Origin: Mycobacterium gordonae
GTDB lineage: Bacteria; Actinomycetota; Actinomycetes; Mycobacteriales; Mycobacteriaceae
Length of the DNA: 64,000 nucleotides
Assembly (NCBI RefSeq): GCF_017086405.1
Contig: NZ_CP070973.1
Coordinates: 3,442,739 to 3,506,738 of the forward strand
Direction of reading: 5' to 3'
The translations under genes and the position numbers were made by a program. Shown here piece after piece: positions 8,121 to 20,800 of the stretch (position 1 is its first letter; each line of letters starts with the position of its first letter). Below the pieces are notes generated by a model, which did no database searches, was not told the DNA's origin, and saw nothing but the letters and a program-made list of their open reading frames with translations.

Positions 8121-9677
8121 TCAGTTGCGCCCCGGCAGCTTCATCACGGTGCGCACGATGGGCAACAGCGACTTCTGCCAGAGCGTCGAGGGCAGTCCGA
8201 ATGGCGGGTCGAGGTTGAATACCCGTGCGGTCGCAATGGTCTGCGACTCGGTGTACTTCAGCAACCCTTCGGGGCCGTGCCTGCGGCCGACGCCCGACTG
8301 GCCCATTCCGCCCATCGGTGCACTCAGGCTGCCCCAGGCGAATGCGTACCCCTCGTCGACGTTCACCGTCCCGGAGCGTAGTCGGGCGGCGATCTGCTGA
8401 CCCTCGGCGGGCGTGCGGGCCCACACGCTCGCGTTCAGACCGTATTCGGTGTCGTTGGCCTTTTCCACGGCCTCGTCGACGTCGGCCACCGGGTAGATCG
8501 AGACCAGCGGACCGAACGTCTCGTTGGCCGCGCATTCCATCTCCGGTGTGACGTCAGTGAGTACGGTGGGCTCGTAGAACAGCGGACCGATGTCGGGCCG
8601 CGCCTTGCCGCCCGCGATCACCTTGGCGCCCTTGGAGGTTGCGTCGTCCACGTGTTCTGACACGGTCTTGAGTTGGCCTTCGGAGATCAAGCTGCCCATG
8701 TCCACGGAGAAGTCGTATGCGCTGCCCAGCTTCATGCTGCGCACGGCGTCACCGAACTTGCGGGTGAACTCGTCGGCGACGTCCTTCTCGACGTAGATCC
8801 GTTCGATAGAGATGCACAGTTGGCCCGCGTTGGAGAAACAGGCGCGGGTCGCCGCCTTGGCGGCTTTGTCCAGGTTCGCGCCCCGGGTGACGATCATGGC
8901 GTTCTTGCCGCCCAGTTCGGCGGAGAACCCGATCAGTCGGCGTCCGGCGTGCTCGGCGAGATGGCTGCCGGTTTGGGTGGAACCGGTGAACATCAGGTAG
9001 TCGCAGTTCTCCGTGATAGCGGTCCCAACCACCGCACCGGGGCCCGGCACGATCGCGTACAGAGCCCGCGGCAGGCCGGCCTGATACAGCAATTCGGCGC
9101 AGGCCAGCGCGCAGTACGGGGTCTGACTGTCGGGCTTGAGCACCACCGCGTTGCCGGCCAGCAGTGCGGGAACGGAGTCCGATGCGGTCAGCGTCATCGG
9201 GTAGTTCCACGGGGAGATGACCCCGACCACACCCTTGGGTTGATACCCGACGGTGGTCTTTCCGATCGCGGGCAGCAGCGCCTGGACCTTCTGCGGCTTG
9301 AGCAGCTTGGCGGTGACGCGCACGTAATAGTTCGCGTTCGCCATCAGGTCGACGATCTCCTCCTGCGCGGCCCAACGGGCCTTTCCGGCCTCGGCCTGCA
9401 GCAAATCCATCAGGAAATCGCGATTCTCGATGACAAGGTCGCGGTAGCGGCGGATGACGTCGATGCGCTCGCTGACAGGGCGCTTTGCCCACTCGACCTG
9501 CGCCGCGCGGGCCTGGGCGAACGCGGCAGTGACATCGTCGGCCGTGGCAACCGGGATGGTGGTCAGCGGCTTGCCGGTGAAGACTTCCTCGATCGTCTTG
9601 GTCGGGCGTTCGTTGACATCCTTGATCGCGGCAAGCTGACGTAGGCGGTCGAAGACCTCGGCTGACGGTGCGGGCAT
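8121..9677 (-). CDS. gabD2: Succinate-semialdehyde dehydrogenase (NADP+) GabD2
   Basis: 518 residues, the same length as I recall for M. tuberculosis GabD2 (Rv1731). Aldehyde dehydrogenase landmarks are in order: GVVGVISPWNYPMTL, FTGSTQTGSHLA (cofactor loop), SAELGGKNAMIV (general-base Glu), SNAGQLCISIERIYV (catalytic Cys) and the C-terminal ETFGPLVSIYPV. It oxidises succinate semialdehyde to succinate with NADP+, feeding the TCA cycle from the GABA shunt or a 2-oxoglutarate decarboxylase bypass. GAGAGGTACCG precedes the ATG. It sits between an LLM oxidoreductase upstream and the VldE-like gene downstream, all on the minus strand. Confidence 0.93.
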   Translation of the reverse strand: MPAPSAEVFDRLRQLAAIKDVNERPTKTIEEVFTGKPLTTIPVATADDVTAAFAQARAAQVEWAKRPVSERIDVIRRYRDLVIENRDFLMDLLQAEAGKARWAAQEEIVDLMANANYYVRVTAKLLKPQKVQALLPAIGKTTVGYQPKGVVGVISPWNYPMTLTASDSVPALLAGNAVVLKPDSQTPYCALACAELLYQAGLPRALYAIVPGPGAVVGTAITENCDYLMFTGSTQTGSHLAEHAGRRLIGFSAELGGKNAMIVTRGANLDKAAKAATRACFSNAGQLCISIERIYVEKDVADEFTRKFGDAVRSMKLGSAYDFSVDMGSLISEGQLKTVSEHVDDATSKGAKVIAGGKARPDIGPLFYEPTVLTDVTPEMECAANETFGPLVSIYPVADVDEAVEKANDTEYGLNASVWARTPAEGQQIAARLRSGTVNVDEGYAFAWGSLSAPMGGMGQSGVGRRHGPEGLLKYTESQTIATARVFNLDPPFGLPSTLWQKSLLPIVRTVMKLPGRN

Positions 9678-9772
9678 ATCGGTACCTCTCGAAGAACACG
9701 GGGTGTCTGTGACCTCAGCCTATCCGTCGCGACAGTGCGAGAGTTCCGCGTCGCCGAGCCGGCGCTCTGGCT

Positions 9773-10795
9773 TCACGCGGGGCGGCTCGAAAGGCGTTGC
9801 GCGATCGCTCCGTATCGCTCGAACCTGGCAGGATCGCTCAAGGCGTTGTAGAGAACGATGCGACTGGCGGTTCCCTCGTACTTGCCGACCAGCGCATCGG
9901 CCAGTCCGTCCCACGTCGACTCGGTGGCGAATACGGCGATGTGATCGTCGGTGATCTGGGCCGCCATCCCCTTGAAGTCGCCGGCTTTCTGCTTTTCCCG
10001 GATGCGGGCCGTGGTGCCCTCGAACCCAGCTTCGTCCAGAATGAAGGCGTAGTTGGGCGTGCTGGCATAGAAGCTGAGACTGGCTCGCACGATTTCCCGC
10101 TCGTTGTGCCGCTCTTCGTCGGTGTCGCCGACGATCGTCATGACCGGCACGATCACCGCGATGTCTGACGTCTCGCGGCCCGACTTCGCGGCCCCTGCGG
10201 CGACGTTCGGTGCGACGTGGCGCGCGAGATAGCCTGGTTCGCCGAGCGGATGGACATGGACTCCGTCGGCAACTTCGCCGGCCATCCGCAGCATCCAGGG
10301 ATTCACCGCTGCGATGTCGACTTTGGGATCCGCCTCGTCGATAGGGCCGGCACTCCACTGCGGAGTGATGAAATCGAGGTCGTAGAACTCGCCGTGGTGG
10401 TCGAGCTTGCCGGTGCGGAACGCGCCGAAGCACGCTTTGACCGCGCGCACATAGTCGCGCAGGCGCGGCCCCGGCCGCTCGAACGGCACACCGTAGCGCC
10501 GCACCACGTGGGTGCGGACCTGGGTGCCGAGCCCGAGCCGGAAGTTGCCGTTGGTCGCCTCCTGCAGTTCCCATGCCGCCGCCGCGGTGACGAACGGGCT
10601 GCGCGGGAAAGCGACGGCCACCCCCGTGGACAGCTCCAGCCCGGGAGCCGCCTGGGACGCCACGGCGGCGTTCAGATAGGCGGTGCGTCCCGTTTCGGTG
10701 AACAACAGGCCGGAGAATCCGGCCGCGTGGGTGCGTTTGGCGGTGTTGCCGATCTGTGCGAGCGGTTGCGGAACGGTCATCGCGTCGACATGCAC
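9773..10795 (-). CDS. LLM-class F420-dependent oxidoreductase
   Basis: 340 residues of the luciferase-like monooxygenase (TIM-barrel) family. GFSGLLFTETGRTAYLNAAVA, LELSTGVAVAFPRSPFVTAAAAWEL, NFRLGLGTQVRTHVVRRYG and HHGEFYDLDFI occur in the expected order. The organism group makes coenzyme F420, and the sequence resembles the TIGR03617 F420-dependent subgroup. Cytoplasmic redox enzyme; substrate unknown. The start is GTG (MHVDAMTVPQ) with GAGGT ten bases upstream; an in-frame ATG five codons later is an alternative. It lies 95 bp upstream of gabD2. Confidence 0.85.
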   Translation of the reverse strand: MHVDAMTVPQPLAQIGNTAKRTHAAGFSGLLFTETGRTAYLNAAVASQAAPGLELSTGVAVAFPRSPFVTAAAAWELQEATNGNFRLGLGTQVRTHVVRRYGVPFERPGPRLRDYVRAVKACFGAFRTGKLDHHGEFYDLDFITPQWSAGPIDEADPKVDIAAVNPWMLRMAGEVADGVHVHPLGEPGYLARHVAPNVAAGAAKSGRETSDIAVIVPVMTIVGDTDEERHNEREIVRASLSFYASTPNYAFILDEAGFEGTTARIREKQKAGDFKGMAAQITDDHIAVFATESTWDGLADALVGKYEGTASRIVLYNALSDPARFERYGAIAQRLSSRPA

Positions 10796-11270
10796 GGTGG
10801 AACGCTACCTCCGAATGCCCGGCGCCCGCATCGGCACCGTCGACGAGGATCGGATTGCACCACCATGATCGTGTTGGCCCGATCACGTGGCCGACGGTCG
10901 GTTATCGGCTCGATTGGGGCCAGCACGGTTTGACTGGACGTCAACACGGCGAATCCCTCATCCGATTGAGACACAAGAAATCCGCAAGAAGTTCGCGAAC
11001 TTGTGGCAAGCGTTGTGGCGCAGCATATGTGAAGTCCGTCGAGTGCGAACTGATCCCAGGATCGGTAGCGGCGAGACGGATGCCCAATTGACCTTGACGG
11101 CCGGGAGCTCAGTACCGGGAGACAAGGCCCATGATGCACCCGCACGGCGAGCCGGCCCGAGCCAGATATCGCAGCTCCGTCTGGCCCCGAGGTGAAGGTT
11201 GCTGGTGCTATGTTGACGACGCTGTCGGACTTGACCGTGATCCATTCCCGCTCGGTAGTGAGGAGTACGA
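10796..11270. other. Divergent intergenic region upstream of mbtH-NRPS, about 475 bp
   Basis: Separates the leftward LLM oxidoreductase from the rightward mbtH-NRPS locus. It holds the phased CAAGAA repeat (10974-11012). No convincing short gene was seen; frames here lack ribosome binding sites and recognisable composition. The long leader between the element and mbtH (about 260 bp) leaves room for a promoter and an untranslated leader. Confidence 0.5.
10974..11012 (+). promoter_or_regulatory. Helically phased 11-bp direct-repeat element upstream of mbtH
   Basis: CAAGAA occurs at 10974 and 10985, a degenerate copy (CGAACT) at 10996 and CAAGCG at 11007, all exactly 11 bp apart. The last is followed by TTG. 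The same arrangement with the same 33-bp span occurs at 36806-36844. Regularly phased half-sites of this kind are typical of response-regulator or cooperative activator binding. The binding protein is unknown. Confidence 0.6.
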
Positions 11271-11495
11271 GTGAGTGCCAACCCATTCGACGACGACAAT
11301 GGTCGCTTCTTCGTGCTCATAAACGACGAGGAGCAGCACAGCCTTTGGCCGGAGTTCGCCGACGTGCCCGCCGGCTGGCGGGTGGTGTACGGCCTGTCGG
11401 ATCGGGCCGCGTGCCTGGAATACATCGAGCAGAACTGGCCCGACATCCGGCCGAAAAGCCTGCGCGAAAGGCTGGCGCAGGACGCGGGCCGCTGA
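11271..11495 (+). CDS. mbtH: MbtH-like protein, chaperone/activator of the adjacent NRPS
   Basis: 74 residues. Starts at GTG with AGGAG at 11261-11265. It carries the family signature: [49 protein letters not shown], including the three invariant Trp. MbtH-like proteins bind the adenylation domains of nonribosomal peptide synthetases and are often needed for their solubility or activity. It lies 32 bp upstream of the synthetase, so it almost certainly serves that enzyme. It need not be the mycobactin-cluster MbtH; mbtH is used as a family name. Confidence 0.95.
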   Translation: MSANPFDDDNGRFFVLINDEEQHSLWPEFADVPAGWRVVYGLSDRAACLEYIEQNWPDIRPKSLRERLAQDAGR

Positions 11496-11527
11496 CTCAC
11501 CGGCCGTCTTAAGGCAAGAGCGGCACT

Positions 11528-11800
11528 ATGACAACAATTGAGGGCGAACTCCAGCAGCGCGGTTCCGATGGCAGGTCGGTCGAACAGGTTCTGATCGATA
11601 TCTACCGGCAGGTGCTCGGAGTGGAGCACGTGGGCGTCGACCAATCGTTCTTCGACCTCGGCGGGGATTCGCTGGCGGCGATGCGGGTGGTCGTCGCCGT
11701 CAACGCCGCCCTGAACGCCGATCTGCGAGTGGGTGCGTTGTTCGACGCGCCGACGATCACCCAGTTGGCGTCGCGCATCGCCGGCGATTCGGGATGTCTC
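11528..11800 (+). other. NRPS segment: N-terminal carrier domain without its own adenylation domain
   Basis: [20 protein letters not shown] followed by [14 protein letters not shown] is a complete thiolation domain with phosphopantetheine Ser48. No adenylation domain precedes it, so it must be charged by a separate enzyme, for example a fatty acyl-AMP ligase or a free-standing A domain, and hands its group to C1. No such enzyme is encoded in the window. Confidence 0.85.
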
Positions 11801-14800
11801 AAACCCTTGCGCGCCGTCCCACGGCCCGCGGTCGTGCCGTTGTCGTATGCACAGAGTCGCTTGTGGTTCATCGACCAATTGCAGGGCGCCTCACCCGTAT
11901 ACAACCGGGCGGTGGCGTTGCGGCTGCGCGGGAAGCTTGACGAGCAGGCGTTGGGCATCGGCCTCAGCGACGTGGTTCGCCGGCACCAAGCCCTGCGGAC
12001 GGTGTTTCCGGCCGTCGACGGTATACCGAGACAGGTCGTGCTGCCCGTCGCGCGTGCCGACTTCGGCTGGCAGGTCGTGGACGCAACCGAATGGCCGGCC
12101 GACCGCCTCGATGCGGCCATCACCGAGACGGCACGTCACCCCTTTGATCTTGCCCGTGAAATTCCCTTGTGGGCAAGACTTTTCAGAGTCGATGAGCAGA
12201 ACCACGTGGTAGTCGTCGTGGTCCATCACATCGCCGGCGACGGCTGGTCGATCAGCGTGCTGGCCAGTGATCTGATCGCGGCCTACATCAGCCGGTGCGC
12301 CGGGAAGAGCCCCGACTGGGCCGAATTGCCGGTCCAGTACATCGATTACACCCTCTGGCAGCGGGAAAATCTCGGTGATCTGACCGATCGGGAGAGCCCG
12401 CTGGCGGCTCAGGTGGGCTACTGGGTAGAGGCTTTGGCCGGAATGCCTCATCGGCTGGAACTGCCCACCGACCACCCCTATCCGCCCGTGGCCGACCACC
12501 GCGGCGACCAAGTCCAGGTGGACTGGCCGGCCATACTGCAGCAGCAGATCCACGAGCTCGCCCGCGAACACAACGCCACCAGCTTCATGGTCGTGCAGGC
12601 TGCACTCGCCGTACTGCTGTCCCGGCTGACTTCCACTTCTGATGTGGCGGTGGGATTTCCGATTGCCGGCCGCGGTGACCCCGCGCTCGATGCCCTGGTG
12701 GGATTCTTCGTCAACACCCTGGTGCTGCGAGTCGACCTGGACGGCGACCCGAGCTTCGCCGAACTGCTCGCCCAGGTGCGCCGGCGTAGCCTGGCCGCCT
12801 ACGAGCACCAGGACGTGCCGTTCGAGCTGCTGGTCGACCGGCTCAACCCGCCCCGCTCACGGACCCATCACCCGTTGATCCAGGTGATCCTGAACTGGCA
12901 GAACAACGATCCCACGGTCGGCCTTGTCGCGGGCGATCTGCAGATCACCCCAGTCGCGGTCGACACCCACACCGCCCGAATGGATCTTGCGTTCTTCCTG
13001 ATCGACCGGGTCGCAGAGGATGGAGAACTCGAAGGCATCGGTGGGCGGGTGGAGTTTCGCACCGATGTGTTCGAGGCGACCTCGATCGAGGCAATGATCG
13101 CGCGACTGCAAACGGTGCTGGCGGCGGTAACCACCCACCCGGGACGGCGGTTGTCGGCGCTGAACCTGCTGGACCGCAGCGAGCAGGCGCGGCTGGCCGG
13201 GTGGGGCAATCACGCGACGCTGGCCCGCCCATCGCCTCCCTCGATGTCGATTTCGTCGGCATGGGCGGCACAGGCCAGACGCACTCCCAGCGCGGTCGCG
13301 CTGACCTACCGCGACCGGTCGTGGACCTATCTCGAGCTAGAAGAGGCCTCGAACCGGTTGGCGCACCTGCTATCTGGATACGGGGCAGGTCCGGGCGCAG
13401 TCGTGGCGTTGCTGATGCAACGCTCTGCGCAGGCTGTGATGGCTATCCTGGCGGTGCTCAAGACCGGCGCTGCCTACCTGCCGCTGGACCCTGGTCTGCC
13501 CGGCTCCCGGCTGGATTTCATGATTGACGATTCCGCGCCTTGCGCGGCCGTCACCACCGCCGGCCTCGCCGCCACGCTGAGCAGGCACGCGCTGCCGACC
13601 ATCGATGTCAGCGACCTCGATTCCACTGAGCTGCAGTCGTTTTCCTACACGTCTGAACCCGGTCCGGCCCCCGGGGACATCGCTTACCTCATGTACACCT
13701 CGGGCACCACCGGCGTCCCCAAAGGCGTCGCGATCACCCACCACAACGTCATCCGGCTGATGGGGTCGCTGGACGCCGACCTGCAACTGGCGCCGGGTTC
13801 GGTGTGGACCCAGTGCCACTCGCTGGTTTTCGACTTCTCGGTGTGGGAGATCTGGGGTGCATTGCTGCATGGCGGTCGCCTGGTGGTGGTCCCCGACGAG
13901 GTGGTGCGCTCACCCAACGACCTCCGGGCGCTGCTGGTCGACGACCAGGTCACTGTGCTGTGCCAAACCCCGTCGGCGTTCTATGCGCTGGCAACCGTTG
14001 ACGCGCAGCAACGCGATGGGGGCGACCAGCTCAAGCTGCAGGCGGTGATATTCGGGGGAGAAGCGCTGCAGCCGCAGCGCCTCGCGACATGGCTGAACCA
14101 CGCCGGGAGGCCCCCGCGGCTGTTGAACCTCTACGGGATCACCGAGACGACCGTGCACGTCTCGGTGCGAACGATCGTCGAAGCCGACGTCGACTGCATG
14201 GTCAGCCCGATCGGACGGCCGTTGCCCGACACCGCCCTGTTTGTGCTGGACCGGTGGTTGGGTTCGGTCGCGGTCGGGGTAGTGGGCGAACTGTATGTGG
14301 CCGGCCCCGGGGTCGGCGTCGGGTATGTGGGCCGGGCCGGGTTGACGGCGTCCCGGTTCGTGGCGTGTCCGTTCGGCGAACCGGGGACACGCATGTATCG
14401 CACCGGGGATTTGGTGCGCTGGGGTGCTGACGGTCAATTGGTCTATGTCGGGCGTGCTGATGAGCAGGTCAAGATCCGCGGGCACCGGATCGAGTGCGGT
14501 GAGGTGGCCGCCGCGTTGGCCGAGGTCGAAGGGGTGGGGCAGGCGGTGGTCACGGTCCGCGAGGACCGCCCCGGCGACAAACGACTGGTGGGTTATGTCA
14601 CCGAGACGGTCGCCGGGAGCCTGGACCTGCCCGGGGTGCGTGCGACGGTGGCGAAGCGGTTGCCGTCCTACATGGTGCCGGCCGCGGTCGTCGCGCTCGA
14701 GGCGCTGCCGCTGACCATCAACGGAAAACTCGATATCAAGGCGTTACCGGCACCGACGTATGTCGCCGACGATCACTACCGGCCCCCTGCCACGCCGGTC

Positions 14801-17800
14801 GAAGAGATCATTTCCGGAATCTACGCTCATGTGCTCGGTCTCGAGCGGGTCGGTGTCGACGAGTCGTTCTTCGACCTTGGTGGCGATTCGCTGCTGGCAA
14901 TGCGGGTGGTCGCCGCGATCAACAGTGCCCTGGATGCCGGCCTTGCGGTCCGCATGCTCTTCGATGCGCCGACGGTTGCGCAGCTGGCACCCCGTGTCGG
15001 TGTGGGTGTCACCCGGATGAAGCCGGTCGCGGCTGTCCCACGGCCAGCCGTTGTTCCGTTGTCGTTCGCCCAGAACCGGCTGTGGATCATCGATCAATTC
15101 CAGGGGCCGTCACCGATTTACAACATCCCGGTCGCCTTGCGGCTGCGTGGGACGCTGGATGTCGAGGCGCTGGGTGTCGCCCTGAGCGACGTGGTCGGCC
15201 GCCATGAAAGCCTGCGCACGGTGTTCTCCTCAGCCCAGGGAGTGCCGAGTCAAGAGGTAATTCCGTTGCGACAGGCCGACTTCGGCTGGCAGATCGTGGA
15301 TGCGAGGGGGTGGCCGGCGAACCGGCTCGCCGATGCAGTCGCCGCGACGGCGAGCCACCACTTCGACCTGTCGAGCGAGATCCCGCTACGTGCGGTCCTT
15401 TTCAAGGTTTCCGAGCAGGAACACATCCTGGTGGTGGTGGTCCACCACATCGCCGGCGATGGATGGTCAGTTGGCGTGCTGGCGGCCGATCTGGGCGCGG
15501 CCTACGTGGCACGTTCTGCCGGGCGGGCTCCGGGGTGGGCTCAATTGCCCTTGCAGTACGCCGACTTCACGATCTGGCAGCGCCAGACCCTTGGTGACCT
15601 GGTCGATCCTGACAGCCCGATGGCGGGTCAGCTGCGGTATTGGGAGCAGACGCTGGCCGAGCTGCCACCGCACGTGGAGTTGCCCACCGATCGACCGTAT
15701 CCGCCGGTGGCCGAGCACCGCGGCGACAAGGTTGTCCTCGAATGGCCGGCCGCGGTAGCGCGGCGCGTGCGCGATGTCGCCGGTGCCCACGGTGCGACCA
15801 GCTTCATGGTGGTCCAGGCCGCGCTGGCGGTATTGCTGTCCAAGCTGAGCGGCAGTCGAGATGTGGCGGTGGGATTTCCGATCGCCGGGCGCGGCGACCC
15901 GGCTCTAGACGGAGTGGTGGGATTCTTCGTCAACACATTGGTGCTGCGGGTCGACCTGAATGGGAATCCGACTTTCGCCGACCTGCTTGCCCAGGTGAGA
16001 GAGCGCAGCCTGGCCGCCTACGAGAACCGCGATGTGCCCTTCGAGGTACTGGTCGAGCGTCTCAATCCGGCCCGCTCACTGACCCATCACCCACTGATCC
16101 AGGTGATGCTGGCGTGGCAGAACAACATCGCGCCCAGTCTCGCCCTCAACGACCTCGACGTCGCTCCCATACCGGTCGACACTCACACCGCACGAATGGA
16201 TTTGGCGTTCTCGATGGCCGAGCGGTACGCCGACGGTGGCGAGCCCTCGGGCATCGGCGGAACAGTGGAGTTCCGCACCGACGTGTTCGACGCCGCCACC
16301 GTCGAGGCACTCGCCGGATGGCTGCAGACGGTCTTGATCGCCGTCACGACCCACCCCAGGCAACCGTTGTCGTCAGTGGATCTGCTCGCGGCCGAGGAGC
16401 AGTGCCGGCTGAACAAGTGGGGCAACCGCGCCGTCCTGACCCAACCCGCACCACCGGCCATATCGATTCCCGAAGCATGGGCGGCGCAACTGGCGCGTAC
16501 CCCGACGGCAGTCGCGTTGACCTGCGGACCGCGCTCGTGGACCTATCGTGAACTCGACCAGGCGTCGAACCGGTTGGCGCACCACCTGGCCGCCCGCGGC
16601 GCCCACAGCGGAACACTGGTTGCACTGGTCTTTTCGCGCTCCGCCGAAGCGATCGTTGCGATGCTGGGGGTACTCAAGTCCGGCGCCGGCTACCTTCCGA
16701 TCGACCCGGCGCTGCCGTCGGCGCGGATCGACTTCATGCTCGCCGACGCCACACCGGTGGCCGTGATCACCACGGCCGGGCTGGTCGACCGCCTCGAGAT
16801 ACACGGCGTACCGGTGATCGACGTCGGCGCCCCCGCCATTAGCGCCTGCCCGATGACACCGCGGCCGATGCCGCCTCCGGACCACCTCGCCTACCTGATC
16901 TACACCTCCGGCACCACCGGTGTTCCGAAAGGTGTGGCGATCACCCATCACAACGTCACGCAGCTCCTGCGGATCACCGGATTCTTCAGCCGCCGGGACC
17001 AAAATTTCTCCTCGGCAACGCGATTCGCAGCGACCCAGTGGCATTCGTATTCCTTCGACGTCTCGGTGTGGGAGATCTGGGGCGCATTGCTGCGTGGCGG
17101 GCGGTTGGTGATCGTGCCCGAGGACGTGGCGGCCTCGCCCAGCGAGTTCCACGACCTGCTGACCGCCGAACGCATCGATGTGCTCACTCAAACCCCCTCT
17201 GCGGTCGGCATCTTGGATGTTGCGGGACTCGACTCGACGGCGCTGGTGGTGGGCGGTGAAGCATGCCCGCCTGAGCTGGTGGCGCGATGGGCGCCCGGCC
17301 GGGTGGTCGTCAACGCCTACGGGCCCACCGAGACCACGGTGTATGCGGCGATGAGCCCACCGCTGCAGCCGGATTCGGGTCCGCCCCCGATCGGGTCGCC
17401 GGTGTCGGGAGCGGCGCTGTTCGTCTTGGACCGGTGGCTGCGTCCGGTGCCGGCTGGCGTGGTGGGCGAGCTCTACGTCGCGGGCAGGGGACTGGGCGTC
17501 GGGTACTGGCGTCGGACCGCCCTGACGGCGGCACGTTTCGTGGCGTGTCCGTTCGGCGGACCGGGGTCACGCATGTACCGCACCGGTGACCTGGTGCGTT
17601 GGCGCGATGATGGGCAGTTGGATTACCTCGGCCGCGCCGACGCGCAGGTCAAGATCCGCGGCTACCGCATCGAGTTGGGTGAGGTACAAACCGAACTCGC
17701 CGCCATCGACGGCGTCGGCGAGGCGGTGGTGATCGCGCGCGAGGACCGTCCCGGCGACAAGCGGTTGGTGGGTTATGTCACCGGGGCCCGGGAGGTGACC

Positions 17801-20800
17801 GGCATCCGTGCCCTGTTGGCCCAGCGGTTGCCGCCGTACATGGTGCCGGCCGCCGTAATCAAAGTCGATGCGTTGCCTCTCACGGTCAACGGCAAACTCG
17901 ACACCCGCGCCCTGCCCGCACCGGAGTACCAGGACGCGGACCGCTACCGGGGGCCGGAGGGCGCGGTCGAGGAGATCCTGGCTGTGATCTACGCCGAGGT
18001 CCTCGGACTCGATCGGGTCGGTGTCGACGAACCGTTCTTCGATCTCGGTGGAGACAGCATCCTGGCGATGCAGGTAGTGGCTCGGGCCCGGGCCGCGGGC
18101 GTGATGTGCCGGCCGCGTGACGTGTTCGTCGAACAGACCGTCGCCGGGCTGGCCCGCATCGCGGTTGCGGCCGACGGTGACGCCGCTTCGGTCGACGAAG
18201 GCATCGGCGAACTGGCGCCCACCCCGATCATGCGCTGGTTGCAGAGTCAGATCGGCGCGGTACATCAGTTCAACCAGACGATGGTGCTGCAGGCGCCGGC
18301 CGGGGTCACCGAGACCGACGTGCTGACGATCCTGCAGACCCTGATCGACCGGCACGCCATGCTGCGGCTGCGGGGCGGCGGTGACGACTGGTGGGTGCCC
18401 GGACTAGGAATGGATGTCGCCGGCTGTCTGCAACGGGTAGCTGCATTGACGCCGAAGACGTTGGCACAGGCCCGATCCCGGTTGGATCCGACAACCGGTC
18501 GGATGCTGTGCGCGCAGTGGTGCCCAGAGGCGGGGCAGCTGGCATTGGTCATACACCACTTGTCCGTAGACGGCGTGTCATGGCGGATCCTGCTGCACGA
18601 CCTCGACACCGTCTGGCGTCAACTGCGCGAGGGGCGGGAGGTGGGGCTGCCACCGGCGGGCACATCATTTCAGCGGTGGGCATCGTTGCTGAACGAACGC
18701 GCCCACGCCGCGTCGGTGATGGACACCGCCGACGCGTGGCGACAGGTGCTGGCCGCATCCACCGCGCTGCCACCGGTACGACCCGACGTGGACACATTGG
18801 GCAGCGCCGGGCACCTCTCGGCGGCCCTCGACACCGACACCACTCGGATGTTGCTCGGGGCGGTGCCGGCGGCGTTTCACGCTGGGGTGCAAGACATTCT
18901 GCTGATCGCATTCGGCTTGGCGTGGGCCGAGTTTCTCGGTTCCCGCGGAACGCCGACTCTGATTGACGTCGAGGGGCACGGGCGCCACGACGACATCGCG
19001 CCCGGTGTGGACCTGTCGCGCACGGTGGGCTGGTTCACCACCAGGTACCCGGTGGCGCTGGCTGTCGTGGGGCCGGACTGGGCCCAGGTGGTGGCGGGCG
19101 ACGCGGCGCTGGGGTCCGCGATCAAGGACCTCAAAGAACAACTGCGCAGCGTGCCGCATCCCCTCACCTACGGCCTGTTGCGCTACCTCAACAGTGACGT
19201 CGATCTGTCCGGCGTCGAGCCGGCAATCGGATTCAACTACCTCGGGCGCCTGGGCGCGCCCGCGAACTCGGATGGCCAGGTCTGGTCCATCGGTCCCCGA
19301 ATCGCTGACAGCAACGCGGGCCTGTCGATGGCGCTGATGCACACCGTCGAGGTCAACGCCGTCACCGTCGAGACCGAGGCCGGCCCACAGCTGCATGCGG
19401 ACTGGATGTGGGCGCCGTCGGCCCTGGACCAGTCGCAGGTGAATCGGTTGAGTCAGTTGTGGTTTGAAGCTCTGGCCGGCATCTGCGCACAGGCGCGCCG
19501 CGGCGGGGGCGGGTTGACGCCGTCGGACATCGTGCCGGCCCGGTTGACTCAGCAGCAGATCGACGAGCTGCAGTCGCAGTACAGCATCGCCGACGTGTTG
19601 CCGCTGACCCCCGTCCAGCAGGGCCTGCTCTTTCACGCCACCGCCACCGGCGACGACGTGTATGCGGTGCAGTTGGATTTCGCGATCGTCGGCGCGCTGG
19701 TTCCGGAGCGGCTGCGTGCTGCCGTGCAGACGGTCCTCACCCGGCACCCGAATCTGGCGGCCCGGTTCTGCGACCACGAACCGGTGCAGCTCGTACCGAC
19801 GGATCCGGTGCTGCCCTGGCAATACCTGCAGCTGGACACCGACGAGCAGATCCGGCACGTGTGCGCCGCCGAACGTACCGCGGTGTGCGACCTGGCCGAT
19901 CCACCGGCCTTCCGGGCGGCGTTGATCCGCACCGGCGAACACCGGCACCGGCTCGTGCTGACCAACCATCACATCGTCGTCGACGGCTGGTCGATGCCGA
20001 TCGTGTTGCGGGAGATCTTCGCCGCCTATCACGGACAGCGGCTACCTGCGGCCGCGCCCTACCGGCGGTTCGTGACCTGGCTGGCTGACCGCGACCGGGC
20101 GGCCGCCCAGGACGCCTGGCGGCACGCATTGAGCGGCTTCGACAGCCCCACGCTGATCGGTCCACCGGCCCGCTCAGCACTAGGCCCGCGGAGCGCGACG
20201 TTGGTCCGGGTGCCCGCCGCCGCCACACGGGCCGTCAACGAGTTGGCGCGTTCGTGCCACACCACCGTCAACATGGTTCTGCAAGCAGCGTTTTCGCAGC
20301 TGCTGAGGTGCCTGACCGGTCACCATGACGTCGCCTTCGGCACCACCGTCTCCGGGCGGCCGGCCGAGGTGTCCGGCGCCGGCTCGATGGTGGGGTTGTT
20401 CATCAACACGGTCCCGGTGCGCGCCACGCTCACGCCGACCACCACCACCGCAGACCTGCTCGGCCGATTGCACCGTGCCCATCACGACACCCTCGAGCAT
20501 CAGCATCTGGCACTCAGCGAGATCCACCGAATCACCGGACACGACATACTCTTTGACACACTGTTCGTCTACCAGAACTTTCCGATCGATATTGCGGCAC
20601 TGTCGGTCGCCGACGGGTTGGACATCACCGAGATGTCCAGACACGACTACAACCACTACCCGCTCACTGTCCAGGCCCTCCCGGGCCCCGAATTCGGCCT
20701 GCGCGTCGAGTTCGACACCGACCTGTTCGACACCGGGGCCATCGACACGCTGATCCGGCGCTTCGAGCGGATTCTGCGGGTCATGACCGCCGAACCGGGA

